Counted from the stretch's first letter, positions 7,584 through 15,885 are shown. The stretch: 20,880 nucleotides of DNA from an uncultured Brachyspira sp. (GCF_910578695.1 NZ_CAJTQJ010000045.1:1-20880); one strand, 5' to 3'. Made by a program: numbers and translations. Notes: generated by a model not told the origin, from the letters alone.

Positions 7584-7611
7584 ATTATATATTAAATATA
7601 TATTATTTCAA
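7584..7611 (-). promoter_or_regulatory. Promoter of the TPP riboswitch transcript
   Basis: Minus strand TTGAAA (7611-7606), 16 bp, TATAAT (7589-7584). Transcription would begin about 7577, right at the first base of aptamer helix P1, which is the arrangement expected for a riboswitch leader. The promoter lies in a run of three imperfect AAATATATATT-like units just 14 bp after the uvrC stop. Confidence 0.65.
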
Positions 7612-7624
7612 GTATAAAAATTAA

Positions 7625-9466
7625 TTATTTATGAAAATACCCGTATATATTGTTTGCAGCCTTATAGGTTATACCTGGTATATTTCTAATACTGTCAAAA
7701 GATGCATTTTTAATATCATCTATATTCATAAAATGAGCATATAATTTTTCTATAGTTTTCTTTCCGATACCTTCTATACTTTCAAGTTCGCTTTTAATCA
7801 TTTCTCTGCTTCTTTTTCTGCCATGACTTGTATTAACCCATCTATGAGTTTCATCTCTCACCTTCTGTAAAAATAATCTTGCAGGCTCATTATCGCTTAA
7901 CTGCACAGGCTTATCCATATTCGGTAAATATATTTCCTCAAACTTCTTAGCAAGTGCCATTATAGGCTGTCTTTTTATATCAAGCTCTTTTAAAGCCTCT
8001 ATTGCAGAATTAAGCTGCCCTCTTCCTCCGTCTATAAGTATTAAATCTGGGAAAGTTAATTTTTCTTCTTTAAGTCTTTTATATCTTCTATAAACCGCCT
8101 CTTTCATAGAAGCAAAATCATCTATACCTGTAACCGTTTTCATATTAAATATTCTGTAATTTTTATTATCTGAAACTCCATTAACAAATCTTACCATTCC
8201 AGCCATAGTATAGCTTCCCTGAATATGTGCTATATCGAAAGACTCTATTACAGCAGGAGCTTTTTTTAATTTGAATATTTCCTGAAGCCTTGTTATGCCT
8301 AAAGGAATTTCTCTAATCAATGACTTTTCTTTAAATAAATGTTTGGCATTTTCATTTGCTATATTTATTAATCCCTTTCTGCTTTTATCCAATTTTAAAT
8401 TTACTTCTCTTCCTGATATTTCCCTTAAATAATCTTTTATTATATCAGAATCTGTAATATCAAAATCTGTATGTATAGAGGCAGGTATCAAATTTGCATG
8501 AGTATAATACTGAGTAAAGAAAGCTGAAAGTATTTCTGAATATTTGGATATTCCTATCTCTTCATAATATTTATCATTATTCGGAGAACTCATACTGAAA
8601 GTTTTTCTATCTACAAGTTTTCCTCCGCTTACAGATAAAATCACTATAATATAATTTCCATTCTCTCCGTAAATTCCTATTATATCAATATCATCGCTTT
8701 CTGGTATATATATACTCTGCTCAACGGTTATATATTTAAGTAAATCAATTTTATCTCTAAAATCTTTAGCCGCCTCAAATTCTAATTTCTCAGAATGCAT
8801 AAACATATAATGTTTTAATTTAGAAATAAGCTCATCTACATTACCTTCAAGCACCATTACAGCATCATCAATAGTTTTATCATAATCCTCTTCGCTAATA
8901 AAATCGGCACAAGGAGCTGTACATTTTCCTATATGATAATATAAACAAGGTCTTATAGGTCTTTTTAATGGGAAATCATATTTACATCTTCTTAATTTAA
9001 AATTATCAATTACAAACTTTACTATACTATCAGCCTTCTCAGCAGCAACATAAGGTCCGTAATATTTTTTATATTTATTTGAATTTTCTTTATCTATAAC
9101 ATTTCTAGCCTTAATAATTCTAGGAAAATGTTCATTAGTAATCGCTATAAAAGGAAATGATTTTTGATCTTTAAGAAGTATATTATAGTGAGGCTTATGC
9201 TTTCTTATCATCTCGGCTTCTAATATTAAGGCATCAACCTCATTTTCTGTTAATATATAATCAATATCTCTAATATGTTCAACTAATGCTGCTGTTTTTG
9301 CATCTTTATTTGAATTACTAAAATATGATGAAACTCTTTTTTTAAGTGATTTTGCTTTACCTATATATATTATAGTTTGCTTGCTATCTTTCATAAAATA
9401 TACTCCTGACTTATCTGGAATATATTTTAATTTTTCATGTATATAATTTTTTACTTCATTATTCAT
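7625..9466 (-). CDS. uvrC: Excinuclease ABC subunit C
   Basis: UvrC makes the dual incisions around DNA lesions bound by UvrA and UvrB in nucleotide excision repair. The 613 residues match the usual length of about 610. The GIY-YIG nuclease domain (GVYF at 21, YIG at 34) makes the 3' cut. Four cysteines, C161, C174, C182 and C186 (RRCKY, RPCLYY, GKCTAPC), match the iron-sulfur cluster site described for UvrC. A UVR (UvrB-binding) motif lies at about 203-240, the RNase H-like 5'-incision domain carries ESFDIAHIQG and LILIDGGRGQLNSA, and tandem helix-hairpin-helix motifs (SIEGIGKKTIEKL and NIPGITYKAANNI) close the protein. A consensus promoter lies about 40 bp upstream. No Shine-Dalgarno sequence is visible before the ATG. 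It is not in an operon with uvrA or uvrB. Confidence 0.97.
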   Translation of the reverse strand: MNNEVKNYIHEKLKYIPDKSGVYFMKDSKQTIIYIGKAKSLKKRVSSYFSNSNKDAKTAALVEHIRDIDYILTENEVDALILEAEMIRKHKPHYNILLKDQKSFPFIAITNEHFPRIIKARNVIDKENSNKYKKYYGPYVAAEKADSIVKFVIDNFKLRRCKYDFPLKRPIRPCLYYHIGKCTAPCADFISEEDYDKTIDDAVMVLEGNVDELISKLKHYMFMHSEKLEFEAAKDFRDKIDLLKYITVEQSIYIPESDDIDIIGIYGENGNYIIVILSVSGGKLVDRKTFSMSSPNNDKYYEEIGISKYSEILSAFFTQYYTHANLIPASIHTDFDITDSDIIKDYLREISGREVNLKLDKSRKGLINIANENAKHLFKEKSLIREIPLGITRLQEIFKLKKAPAVIESFDIAHIQGSYTMAGMVRFVNGVSDNKNYRIFNMKTVTGIDDFASMKEAVYRRYKRLKEEKLTFPDLILIDGGRGQLNSAIEALKELDIKRQPIMALAKKFEEIYLPNMDKPVQLSDNEPARLFLQKVRDETHRWVNTSHGRKRSREMIKSELESIEGIGKKTIEKLYAHFMNIDDIKNASFDSIRNIPGITYKAANNIYGYFHK

Positions 9467-9504
9467 AATTTATTAATATTACAGCAATATAAAAATTTTA
9501 AGTA

Positions 9505-9532
9505 ATTATACATAAAACAAAAAAATTGTCAA
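9505..9532 (-). promoter_or_regulatory. Consensus promoter of uvrC
   Basis: Minus strand TTGACA (9532-9527), 16 bp, TATAAT (9510-9505): both hexamers match the sigma-70 consensus. The start point would fall near 9498, leaving a leader of about 30 nt. I see no LexA-type operator. Confidence 0.75.
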
Positions 9533-9605
9533 AAAACAATATATATTATATTACTTTTTATAATTATAATGATAATTACTAAATGAATATTTCAATATGA
9601 AATTT

Positions 9606-10004
9606 TTATTTACTTGAATCTTTAGTTTCCCAAGGAAATAAAAGCCAATTATTATGATTAATATTTTTATAACTATATTTTGGTTTTATTTTGCTTGTAT
9701 GAACTCTGACAAATAAAGCAGCTATATCAAATTTTTGATCATCAAAATATCTTAAAGTCTCGCCTGTATCTGATATATCATCAACTATTAAAGCAGGCTT
9801 ATTTTTTACCTTTAATCTCCAAACTTCTTCCATATTAAGCACCATAGGAATTTTAAGTTTATGAGAAAGCATAACAGCAGGAACTAATCCTCCTCTTGCC
9901 AAACCATAAATAACTTCATAATGAATATTAGAATCTTCTATTTGTTTAGCTAATATTTCAACAGCCTCATTTATACTTTCCCAAGAAATTATATCATATT
10001 CCAT
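9606..10004 (-). CDS. Purine (xanthine/guanine-type) phosphoribosyltransferase
   Basis: A short type I phosphoribosyltransferase of 132 residues that joins a purine base to PRPP in the cytoplasm. The PRPP-binding loop ALIVDDISDTGETL is at 71-84, preceded by the pyrophosphate-side segment YGLARGGLVPAVML (33-46). The C-terminal WLLFPWE (110-116) is typical of xanthine-guanine-type enzymes (Gpt/COG2236), where the Trp stacks on the base. It starts 18 bp after pheT with a good RBS (AGGAG, 8 nt spacing) and is probably the last gene of a pheS-pheT unit, a pairing with no metabolic logic I can see. Base specificity (xanthine, guanine or hypoxanthine) cannot be fixed from sequence alone. Confidence 0.85.
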   Translation of the reverse strand: MEYDIISWESINEAVEILAKQIEDSNIHYEVIYGLARGGLVPAVMLSHKLKIPMVLNMEEVWRLKVKNKPALIVDDISDTGETLRYFDDQKFDIAALFVRVHTSKIKPKYSYKNINHNNWLLFPWETKDSSK

Positions 10005-10022
10005 TATAAAAACTCCTAATAA

Positions 10023-12449
10023 TTAAGCACGCAAACTAATGTTAAATCTTGTTTTAAGCATTTCAAGTAAAGAAGTTTCAACAGTATTAATATCCTCTTC
10101 CCTCAAAGTTTTATTAGGATCATAATATGTTATAGATATTGCAATAGATTGTCTGCCTTCATCTACCTGCTCTCCCACATACCTATCAACAACATCAACA
10201 TTTTGTATAATATTATTGAATTTAGTTATAGTTTTAATAACTTTACTGAATTCTATATCATTAGAGCATACTAAAGCTAAATCTCTGAATACAGCAGGAT
10301 ACTTTCCTATATCTTTCAATTTCTGTTTTTTTACTCTCTCTTTAATAAGCTTTAAAGTTTTTCTAATATCAATATCTAAAAAGTAAACCTCGCCATTTAT
10401 ATCAAAAATATTAAGAATTTTAGGATGAAGTCTTCCAATAATGCCTATTTTCTCTCCAAATATAACAATATCAGCAGATATAGTCGGTATAAACCATTTA
10501 TGTTCTTTATTCGGCATCAAATTATAATCAGTGCATTTCAAATCCTTTATTAAAAGTTCTTCAATAACTCCGCTCATATCAAAGAAATCATAAGCTCTGG
10601 CTTCTTTATTCCATAGCTTTTCCTGATAAAGTCCGAACATAACAGCAGATAAATGCTTTTCTTCTATAAAACTTTCATTTTCTTTATAAAAAATATTTCC
10701 AACTTCAAATAAAGCTCCGTTTTTATGTCTATGATTTTGATTATAAACTGTGCTGTTAAGAAGCGAAACTAAAGTTGTAGGTCTTAATACATCCATCTCA
10801 TTAGTTAACGGATTTACTACTTTTATTAGCTTTTCTTCCTCTATTCCTATAGACTTAAATATATTACTATGCCCCATAGAATACTGTTTAGTTTCATAAA
10901 GTCCGTAAGATGCCATTCTATGCTTTACAAAACTGACTTCTGAATAATCAGTATTAATAGGATTGCATTTTATATGAGGTACATTAGAATCTATATTATT
11001 ATACCCGTAAACTCTTGCTATCTCTTCTATCAAATCTTCTGCTATGGATAAATCATGTCTGTATAAAGGTATATCAACTCTTAAACTATTATCTCCAAGT
11101 GCTGAAGCTTTAAATCCGTATCTTTTGAATATAGATGATATTTCCATCTTATTCATATTAAGCCCCAAATATCTTTTTACAAGTCCGCAGTCAAATACTA
11201 TTCTATTTGCTTCAAACTGCTTTACATTAACCTCTTTGGATCTTGAAGCTATTTTACAGGAACTATCTAAAGTAACTATTAAATCTACAACTCTATTCAA
11301 TGCAGCAAGTGTAAGAGTATGATCTATTTCTCTTTCAAATCTGTATGAAGCATCGGTTTTAGTATTTGCTGATATTGTAGATTTTTTCACAGCTATATGA
11401 TCAAAATATGCACTTTCTATCAATATATTTTTAGTTTCATCTCTAATCTTTGTAGAATCGCCCCCCATAACTCCTGCAAGACCTATAGGCTTTTCGCTGT
11501 CAGCTATTACTAAAACATCATCTGTAAGTTCTATTTCCCTGCCGTCAAGAAGTTTAATTTTTTCTTTATTTTCAGCATTTCTGACTATAATTTTACCGTC
11601 TTTTATATTATCAAAATCATAAGCGTGAATAGGCTGCCCATATTCAAGCATAACATAATTTGTAACATCCACTATATTATTAACAGGATTAATTCCGCAC
11701 ATTTTAAGTCTTTTCTGCATCCAATCAGGAGAGGGACTTACTGTTATATCTTTTATAAGCCTTCCTACATATTTATAACAGCCTTCAGGATTTTCTATAG
11801 TTATATCTATATTTCCTCCTGCTGCATCATAGGTATTAACAGAAGGAATACTTACTCTTCTTTCTAAAACTAAAGAGCATTCTCTGGCAAAACCTATAAT
11901 ACTTACTAAATCTCCTCTATTTGCAGTAATTTCAACATTGAATATATGATCTGTGCTTCCTACTATAGTTGAAAGAGAATTTCCTAATATACTGTCTTTA
12001 TCAGCATTAACTTTTTCTATATCCTCATCTAATATCCAAATACCATAAACGCCCTCTGCTTCTTCATAGCCTAATTCAGTTCTTGAACATATCATACCAT
12101 TACTTTCAAAACCTCTTATAGAAGCCTTTTTTATGGTAAGCCCATTAGGAAGTTTAGCTCCTATCATAGCTACAGGAACATATATTCCTTCTCTTACATT
12201 AGAAGCACCGCAAACTATTGAAAGTACATCTCCGTCCCCTACATCAACTTTACAAACGCTTAATTTATCAGCATCAGGATGTTTATGTACAGATATTATT
12301 TTTCCAATGATAACACCGGGTATATCTCCGCCTGTTGTTTCTATTGATGAAATTTCACTTCCTGCAAGCGTTATTTTTTTAGCAATTTCTTCTACATCAA
12401 ATCCGTCTAAATTAACAAACTCTTTTAGCCAGCTTAATGGAACTCTCAT
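10023..12449 (-). CDS. pheT: Phenylalanyl-tRNA synthetase beta subunit
   Basis: The beta chain of the alpha2-beta2 synthetase that charges tRNA-Phe. The 808 residues show the complete bacterial domain order: an N-terminal tRNA-binding OB fold (about 40-150, with HKHPDADKLSVCKVDVGDG), the B3/B4 editing domain (about 210-385, with NPVNNIVDVTNYVMLEYGQP), the B5 domain, the catalytic-like core with NPLTNEMDVLRPTTLVSLL, and the C-terminal anticodon-binding FDX-ACB domain from KYPAVFRDLALVC (about 715) to the end. An AAAGGA RBS sits 9 nt before the ATG. The gene follows pheS in the same direction but across an unusual 278-bp spacer filled by a duplicated repeat; in most bacteria the two genes nearly touch. 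Confidence 0.97.
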   Translation of the reverse strand: MRVPLSWLKEFVNLDGFDVEEIAKKITLAGSEISSIETTGGDIPGVIIGKIISVHKHPDADKLSVCKVDVGDGDVLSIVCGASNVREGIYVPVAMIGAKLPNGLTIKKASIRGFESNGMICSRTELGYEEAEGVYGIWILDEDIEKVNADKDSILGNSLSTIVGSTDHIFNVEITANRGDLVSIIGFARECSLVLERRVSIPSVNTYDAAGGNIDITIENPEGCYKYVGRLIKDITVSPSPDWMQKRLKMCGINPVNNIVDVTNYVMLEYGQPIHAYDFDNIKDGKIIVRNAENKEKIKLLDGREIELTDDVLVIADSEKPIGLAGVMGGDSTKIRDETKNILIESAYFDHIAVKKSTISANTKTDASYRFEREIDHTLTLAALNRVVDLIVTLDSSCKIASRSKEVNVKQFEANRIVFDCGLVKRYLGLNMNKMEISSIFKRYGFKASALGDNSLRVDIPLYRHDLSIAEDLIEEIARVYGYNNIDSNVPHIKCNPINTDYSEVSFVKHRMASYGLYETKQYSMGHSNIFKSIGIEEEKLIKVVNPLTNEMDVLRPTTLVSLLNSTVYNQNHRHKNGALFEVGNIFYKENESFIEEKHLSAVMFGLYQEKLWNKEARAYDFFDMSGVIEELLIKDLKCTDYNLMPNKEHKWFIPTISADIVIFGEKIGIIGRLHPKILNIFDINGEVYFLDIDIRKTLKLIKERVKKQKLKDIGKYPAVFRDLALVCSNDIEFSKVIKTITKFNNIIQNVDVVDRYVGEQVDEGRQSIAISITYYDPNKTLREEDINTVETSLLEMLKTRFNISLRA

Positions 12450-12476
12450 TATTCTATCCTTTCTATTTATTGCTAC

Positions 12477-12564
12477 GCTCGAACTCGCTAAATAATTTTA
12501 AGCAAATGACTTCGTCCGCCTTAGGCGAATTTGCTTAAAAGCTCGTTCTCGCTTTTATTTATTG
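12477..12564. repeat. 88-bp repeat, copy 1, between pheS and pheT
   Basis: First of two copies at a 133-bp period (the other is 12610-12697), differing at 3 positions by eye. Each holds a 12-bp perfect inverted repeat, TTTTAAGCAAAT with ATTTGCTTAAAA, enclosing CGCC-TTA-GGCG, and is bounded by GCTCGAACTCGCT and GCTCGTTCTCGCT. It is clearly richer in G+C than its surroundings. The core CCGCCTTAGGCGAATTTG recurs with one change at 20081-20098. Confidence 0.9.
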
Positions 12565-12569
12565 TCGCT

Positions 12570-12608
12570 TTGCCGAGTAGGCACCTATTTGGTGCATGCC
12601 TACGGCAA
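12570..12608. repeat. Long imperfect hairpin separating the two 88-bp repeats
   Basis: TTGCCG (12570-12575) pairs with CGGCAA (12603-12608). Inside it, after a 2-nt bulge, TAGGCA pairs with TGCCTA, and the alternative CACC with GGTG is also available. In the pheS-pheT transcript this would be a stable stem flanked by the two repeat hairpins. Confidence 0.75.
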
Positions 12609-12609
12609 T

Positions 12610-12697
12610 GCTCGAACTCGCTAAATAATTTTAAGCAAATGACTTCGTCCGCATTAGGCGAATTTGCTTAAAAGCTCATTCTCACTTTTATTTATTG
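12610..12697. repeat. 88-bp repeat, copy 2, between pheS and pheT
   Basis: Second copy of the element at 12477-12564. It differs at GC[A]TTAGGCG and at two G-to-A changes near its end; the first breaks one pair of the small inner stem (CGCA against GGCG). The 12-bp outer stem is intact. Both copies end in TTTATTTATTG, and a matching CTATTTATTGCT also precedes copy 1, so the unit may have grown by recombination between these short direct repeats. Confidence 0.9.
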
Positions 12698-12727
12698 CTA
12701 TATATTATAAAGTCTTACTCAATTAAA

Positions 12728-13747
12728 TTACCATTGCTTTAAAAAATCTATATCATTCTCATAGAACATTCTTATATCAGTAATGCCGTATTTAATCATA
12801 GCAACCCTTTCTATACCCATACCAAAAGCAAAGCCTGTATATTTATTTATATCATATCCTACATACTTAAATACATTAGGGTGAATCATACCTGCCCCCA
12901 TAAGCTCAAGCCAGCCTTCTCCTCCGCAGGTTTTACAGCCTCTTCCTCCGCATATTACGCAGGTGGCACTTAAATCAGCACCAGGTTCAACAAATGGAAA
13001 ATAATCAGGTCTTAATCTTATCTCTGTCTTATGTCCGAACATCTTTTTGCAGAATAATTCTAATATACCCTTTAAATCATTAAAACTTACATTACTGTCT
13101 ACCATAATCCCTTCAATCTGATGAAATACAGGCGAATGTTTTGAATCTATAGCATCTCTTCTGGCACATTTACCTGGAGATACTACAGCTATAGGAGGAG
13201 GAGTTTCAAGCATAGTTCTTATCTGCATGCCCGATGTATGAGTTCTAAGTACATGTTCTTTAGATACAAAAAAAGAATCATGACTGTCTCTTGAAGGATG
13301 ATAATACGGTATATTTAATGCCTCAAAATTATGAAAATCATCTTCTATTTCATTACCTTCCGCAACTCTAAAGCCTATTTCTGTTAAAATAGAAACTATT
13401 TCCTCTTCCACTCTCGTAAGCAAATTAATTGATGCAGATTTCGGTCTTCTTCCGGGCATTGTTATATCTATTTTATTTTTTTCTAAAGAAGATATAAACT
13501 CTCTCTCAGATATTTCATTCTTTTTATCTGATAAAGCATTCTCGCAATAATTCTTTATTTCGTTTATCTTTTTTCCAAGCTCTCTTTTAACATCTATATT
13601 ATCTATTGATGATAAGCCTTTTAAAAGCTCTGTTATTCTACCTTTTCTTCCAAAATAATGAATTCTTATATCATCTATTTCCGCCTGAGTATTTGCATTT
13701 TCTATACTGTTTTTTAAAAAGCTGTGTAACTCCTCTAGATTCTCCAT
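12728..13747 (-). CDS. pheS: Phenylalanyl-tRNA synthetase alpha subunit
   Basis: The catalytic chain of phenylalanyl-tRNA synthetase. The 339 residues contain an N-terminal helical tRNA-binding arm (1-90) and the class II core: HTSGMQIRTM (170-179), motif 2 region FHQIEG (208-213), the phenylalanine pocket FPFVEPGAD (250-258), and motif 3 GMGIERVAM (309-317). Cysteines 263, 266, 271 and 274 form C-x2-C-x4-C-x2-C in the loop before GWLELMGAGMIHP. This looks like a small zinc site, present in some bacterial PheS lineages and absent from the E. coli enzyme. The RBS AGGGA lies about 8 nt before the ATG. A promoter with a duplicated 25-bp unit lies upstream. pheT follows after the repeat-filled spacer. 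Confidence 0.97.
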   Translation of the reverse strand: MENLEELHSFLKNSIENANTQAEIDDIRIHYFGRKGRITELLKGLSSIDNIDVKRELGKKINEIKNYCENALSDKKNEISEREFISSLEKNKIDITMPGRRPKSASINLLTRVEEEIVSILTEIGFRVAEGNEIEDDFHNFEALNIPYYHPSRDSHDSFFVSKEHVLRTHTSGMQIRTMLETPPPIAVVSPGKCARRDAIDSKHSPVFHQIEGIMVDSNVSFNDLKGILELFCKKMFGHKTEIRLRPDYFPFVEPGADLSATCVICGGRGCKTCGGEGWLELMGAGMIHPNVFKYVGYDINKYTGFAFGMGIERVAMIKYGITDIRMFYENDIDFLKQW

Positions 13748-13783
13748 TGTTGTTCCCTAACATAAAAAATTAACTTCTTTATA

Positions 13784-13830
13784 TATCATAAAATTATTTC
13801 CAATATTATATCATAAAATTATTTTCAATA
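13784..13830. repeat. Tandem 25-bp duplication at the pheS promoter
   Basis: TATCATAAAATTATTTCCAATA (22 bp) at 13784-13805 and its near-copy with one change (TTCC to TTTC) at 13809-13830 repeat at a 25-bp period. The right copy contributes most of the predicted promoter; the left copy keeps a TATATA in the same relative place, close to the predicted start point. Confidence 0.8.
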
Positions 13831-13833
13831 CAA
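13805..13833 (-). promoter_or_regulatory. Predicted pheS promoter
   Basis: Minus strand TTGTAT (13833-13828), 17 bp, TATAAT (13810-13805). Transcription would start near 13798, about 50 nt before pheS. No Phe-rich leader peptide, T-box or attenuator stem is visible in that leader. Confidence 0.6.
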
Positions 13834-13876
13834 TAAAAAAATAGTATAATAAATATATGAAAATTTAGAATAAAAT

Positions 13877-14689
13877 TTACAAAATTTTTTCAATATTTTC
13901 AATAAGTATTTTAACTTTTTCCATAATTTTTTTATTATATATATCATTTAAATCATAAAATATAATACTTTTTATACATTTTTCAAAATTATCAGGTATC
14001 TTAGGGCATAATTTTAATGCATACTGTAAAAGTTTTTTTTCACCGGGATGAAGCTCTTTATTCAAGGCAAATAAAATATCAAAATATGATGATAATATTG
14101 CCGTAATTCTATGACTGATGCTTATAATATCATTTCTTTTTACAGCTTTTTCTAATTGCTCATAAAAAGATGCAGTTTTTTTGGCATATATAATATTAAA
14201 ATTTTTTTCTATTATGCTATTCTTTAATTTTTCAGGATATTCATTATTTAATTCATCTTGCAGATTTTTAAAATTCCCATTTCTATCATAAAATATACTA
14301 GAATTTTTAATATTATATAAAAAAGCAGTTGTATATCCTATTTTAGAATTGCAGCCTCTCCATACATATTCTAATTCATCTTCTGCCCAAGATAAATCTC
14401 TGTACATAAAGTCCAAACATACATTACTATCTTTTAATATAATCTCATCTCCATATTCAAAATAATCATTTCCTATTTCATAATAAGATGCATACTTTTG
14501 TGCAAAATATTCTCTGTCTTTTATATTTGCTATGTTTTTTGCAGCATTTTTAGAATAAACATAAATATCATAATCTGACATATCATCATTAATCAAGCTG
14601 GTTCTGGAACCTGACAGCACTATAGAATCAATATCATTATTTTCAGTTATAATATTTACATAATCATTTATAATATCATATATATTCAT
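13877..14689 (-). CDS. Nucleotidyltransferase-fold protein (adenylyltransferase-like)
   Basis: A 270-residue cytoplasmic protein with a polymerase-beta-type nucleotidyltransferase core. The motif LSGSRTSLINDDMSDYDIYVY (26-45 region) gives G27-S28 and the metal-binding pair D39 and D41; the third carboxylate is probably D93 in CLDFMYRD. The C-terminal half is helical, like the second domain of aminoglycoside adenylyltransferases and DUF4037-type proteins. Resistance function is possible but cannot be claimed. It begins 60 bp after the DUF58 gene on the same strand and may be its operon partner, although the RBS (AGGA, about 12 nt from the ATG) is loosely placed. The target molecule is unknown. 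Confidence 0.65.
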   Translation of the reverse strand: MNIYDIINDYVNIITENNDIDSIVLSGSRTSLINDDMSDYDIYVYSKNAAKNIANIKDREYFAQKYASYYEIGNDYFEYGDEIILKDSNVCLDFMYRDLSWAEDELEYVWRGCNSKIGYTTAFLYNIKNSSIFYDRNGNFKNLQDELNNEYPEKLKNSIIEKNFNIIYAKKTASFYEQLEKAVKRNDIISISHRITAILSSYFDILFALNKELHPGEKKLLQYALKLCPKIPDNFEKCIKSIIFYDLNDIYNKKIMEKVKILIENIEKIL

Positions 14690-14749
14690 AATAATATTTA
14701 TCCTAAATCAATATTTATTAGCTATATAAAAATATTGTATATTATAAAA

Positions 14750-15637
14750 TTATCTTCTTCTTTTAACAAAAAATTTCATAACTTCATTAACATAATCGCT
14801 AGAGGTATCTAAAACAATATTTTCTATAGAATTTCTTTTTAAAAATTCAAGCCTATCTTCCATAATCCTATTTTGCTCATTAAAATATTCTTCTCTTATT
14901 TTTTTATTTGACATATCAAAATATACATAATCATCATTTTCTAAATCAGATAATACTAAAGTTCCGCCTAAGCTAGGCATATTATATTCCAAGCTGTCAT
15001 TAACTAAGCAAACTATGAAATCATGATATTTTCTTGTAATATCAATTTCTTTTTTAGGAATAGAAGCACAGACATCTGTCACTAAAAAAACAATGCTGTC
15101 TCTTTTTTGTATTCTATTAAAATATTCCAATGCATTAGCTATATTAGTGCTGACGCTTTTAGGCTCAAATTCTATAAGCTCCCTTATTATCCTAAGAATA
15201 TGATTTTTACCTTTTTTAAGGGGAATAAATTTTTCCGCCTTATCTGTAAATATTAAAAGCCCCACTTTATCATTATTTTTTAAAGCTGAGAAGCTAAGCA
15301 ATGCACTAAGCTCAACAATCAAATTATGCTTTGTCTTTGTAAATCCGAAATCTGTAGAAGCTGAAAAATCGGCAATTATTATAACATTAAGTTCTCTTTC
15401 TTCTCTAAAGCGTTTTATAAAAGGCTCATTATATCTGGCACTTACCTTCCAATCCATAGCCCTTACATCATCGCCTATAGTATATTTTCTAACTTCATCA
15501 AACTCTATACCCTGACCTTTGAAAGCAGAATGATACTGACCTGCAAAATATGAATTAACTATTTTTGAAGTCTTTATCTCTATTTGTCTTACGGTTCTAA
15601 GTAAATCCTGAGTTGTTATATTGCTGTCTTTAAACAT
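14750..15637 (-). CDS. DUF58 domain protein (vWA-like, MoxR-associated type)
   Basis: A 295-residue soluble protein. The DUF58 signature is complete at 41-63: GQGIEFDEVRKYTIGDDVRA, then MDW. It is followed by KVSARYNEPFIKRFREERE and a von Willebrand A-like metal site, DFSAS, at 90-94. Such proteins usually sit beside a MoxR AAA ATPase and BatA/BatB-type membrane proteins and are thought to take part in assembly or activation of other proteins. None of those partners is adjacent here; upstream is a haemoglobin gene after 248 bp and downstream a nucleotidyltransferase-like gene. The C-terminus ends FFVKRRR. The start has AGG about 8 nt upstream and agrees with the usual DUF58 N-terminus. Confidence 0.85.
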   Translation of the reverse strand: MFKDSNITTQDLLRTVRQIEIKTSKIVNSYFAGQYHSAFKGQGIEFDEVRKYTIGDDVRAMDWKVSARYNEPFIKRFREERELNVIIIADFSASTDFGFTKTKHNLIVELSALLSFSALKNNDKVGLLIFTDKAEKFIPLKKGKNHILRIIRELIEFEPKSVSTNIANALEYFNRIQKRDSIVFLVTDVCASIPKKEIDITRKYHDFIVCLVNDSLEYNMPSLGGTLVLSDLENDDYVYFDMSNKKIREEYFNEQNRIMEDRLEFLKRNSIENIVLDTSSDYVNEVMKFFVKRRR

Positions 15638-15683
15638 TATAAGCCTATTATTTTTTATTATTGCTGTCTATAAACTCATTTAA

Positions 15684-15733
15684 AATTATAAAAATTGAGA
15701 GAATGCATAAATCATCGTACAATTTTTATAATT
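15684..15733. repeat. Intergenic hairpin element, member 1
   Basis: AATTATAAAAATTG (15684-15697) and CAATTTTTATAATT (15720-15733) form a perfect 14-bp inverted repeat around a 22-nt loop. Read on the minus strand, the loop contains GATGATTTATGCA followed by a CTC motif, the same layout as the loop at 17345-17364 on the + strand. It lies upstream of the DUF58 gene. Confidence 0.8.
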
Positions 15734-15885
15734 AATTATTGCTTCAATATTATATTATAAAAAATAAAAAAACAATACCTTAACTATTATCTATAATAAT
15801 ATAATAAATAATTTAATTAATATAATAACGCAAACAAAACATTATTTTTATATAGAATTTAAATTTATATATTTGATAAAAACTG

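Noticed and set aside
7571..7604. Three imperfect AAATATATATT units as iterons or an origin
   Set aside because: They are short, within a promoter, and no dnaA, rep gene or DnaA boxes are nearby.
12477..12697. CRISPR array
   Set aside because: Only two copies, 88 bp long, with a 45-bp spacer that is itself a hairpin; no cas genes.
12450..12727. T-box or Phe attenuator before pheT
   Set aside because: No T-box sequence and no Phe-rich leader peptide; the structure is a duplicated element whose core also occurs elsewhere.
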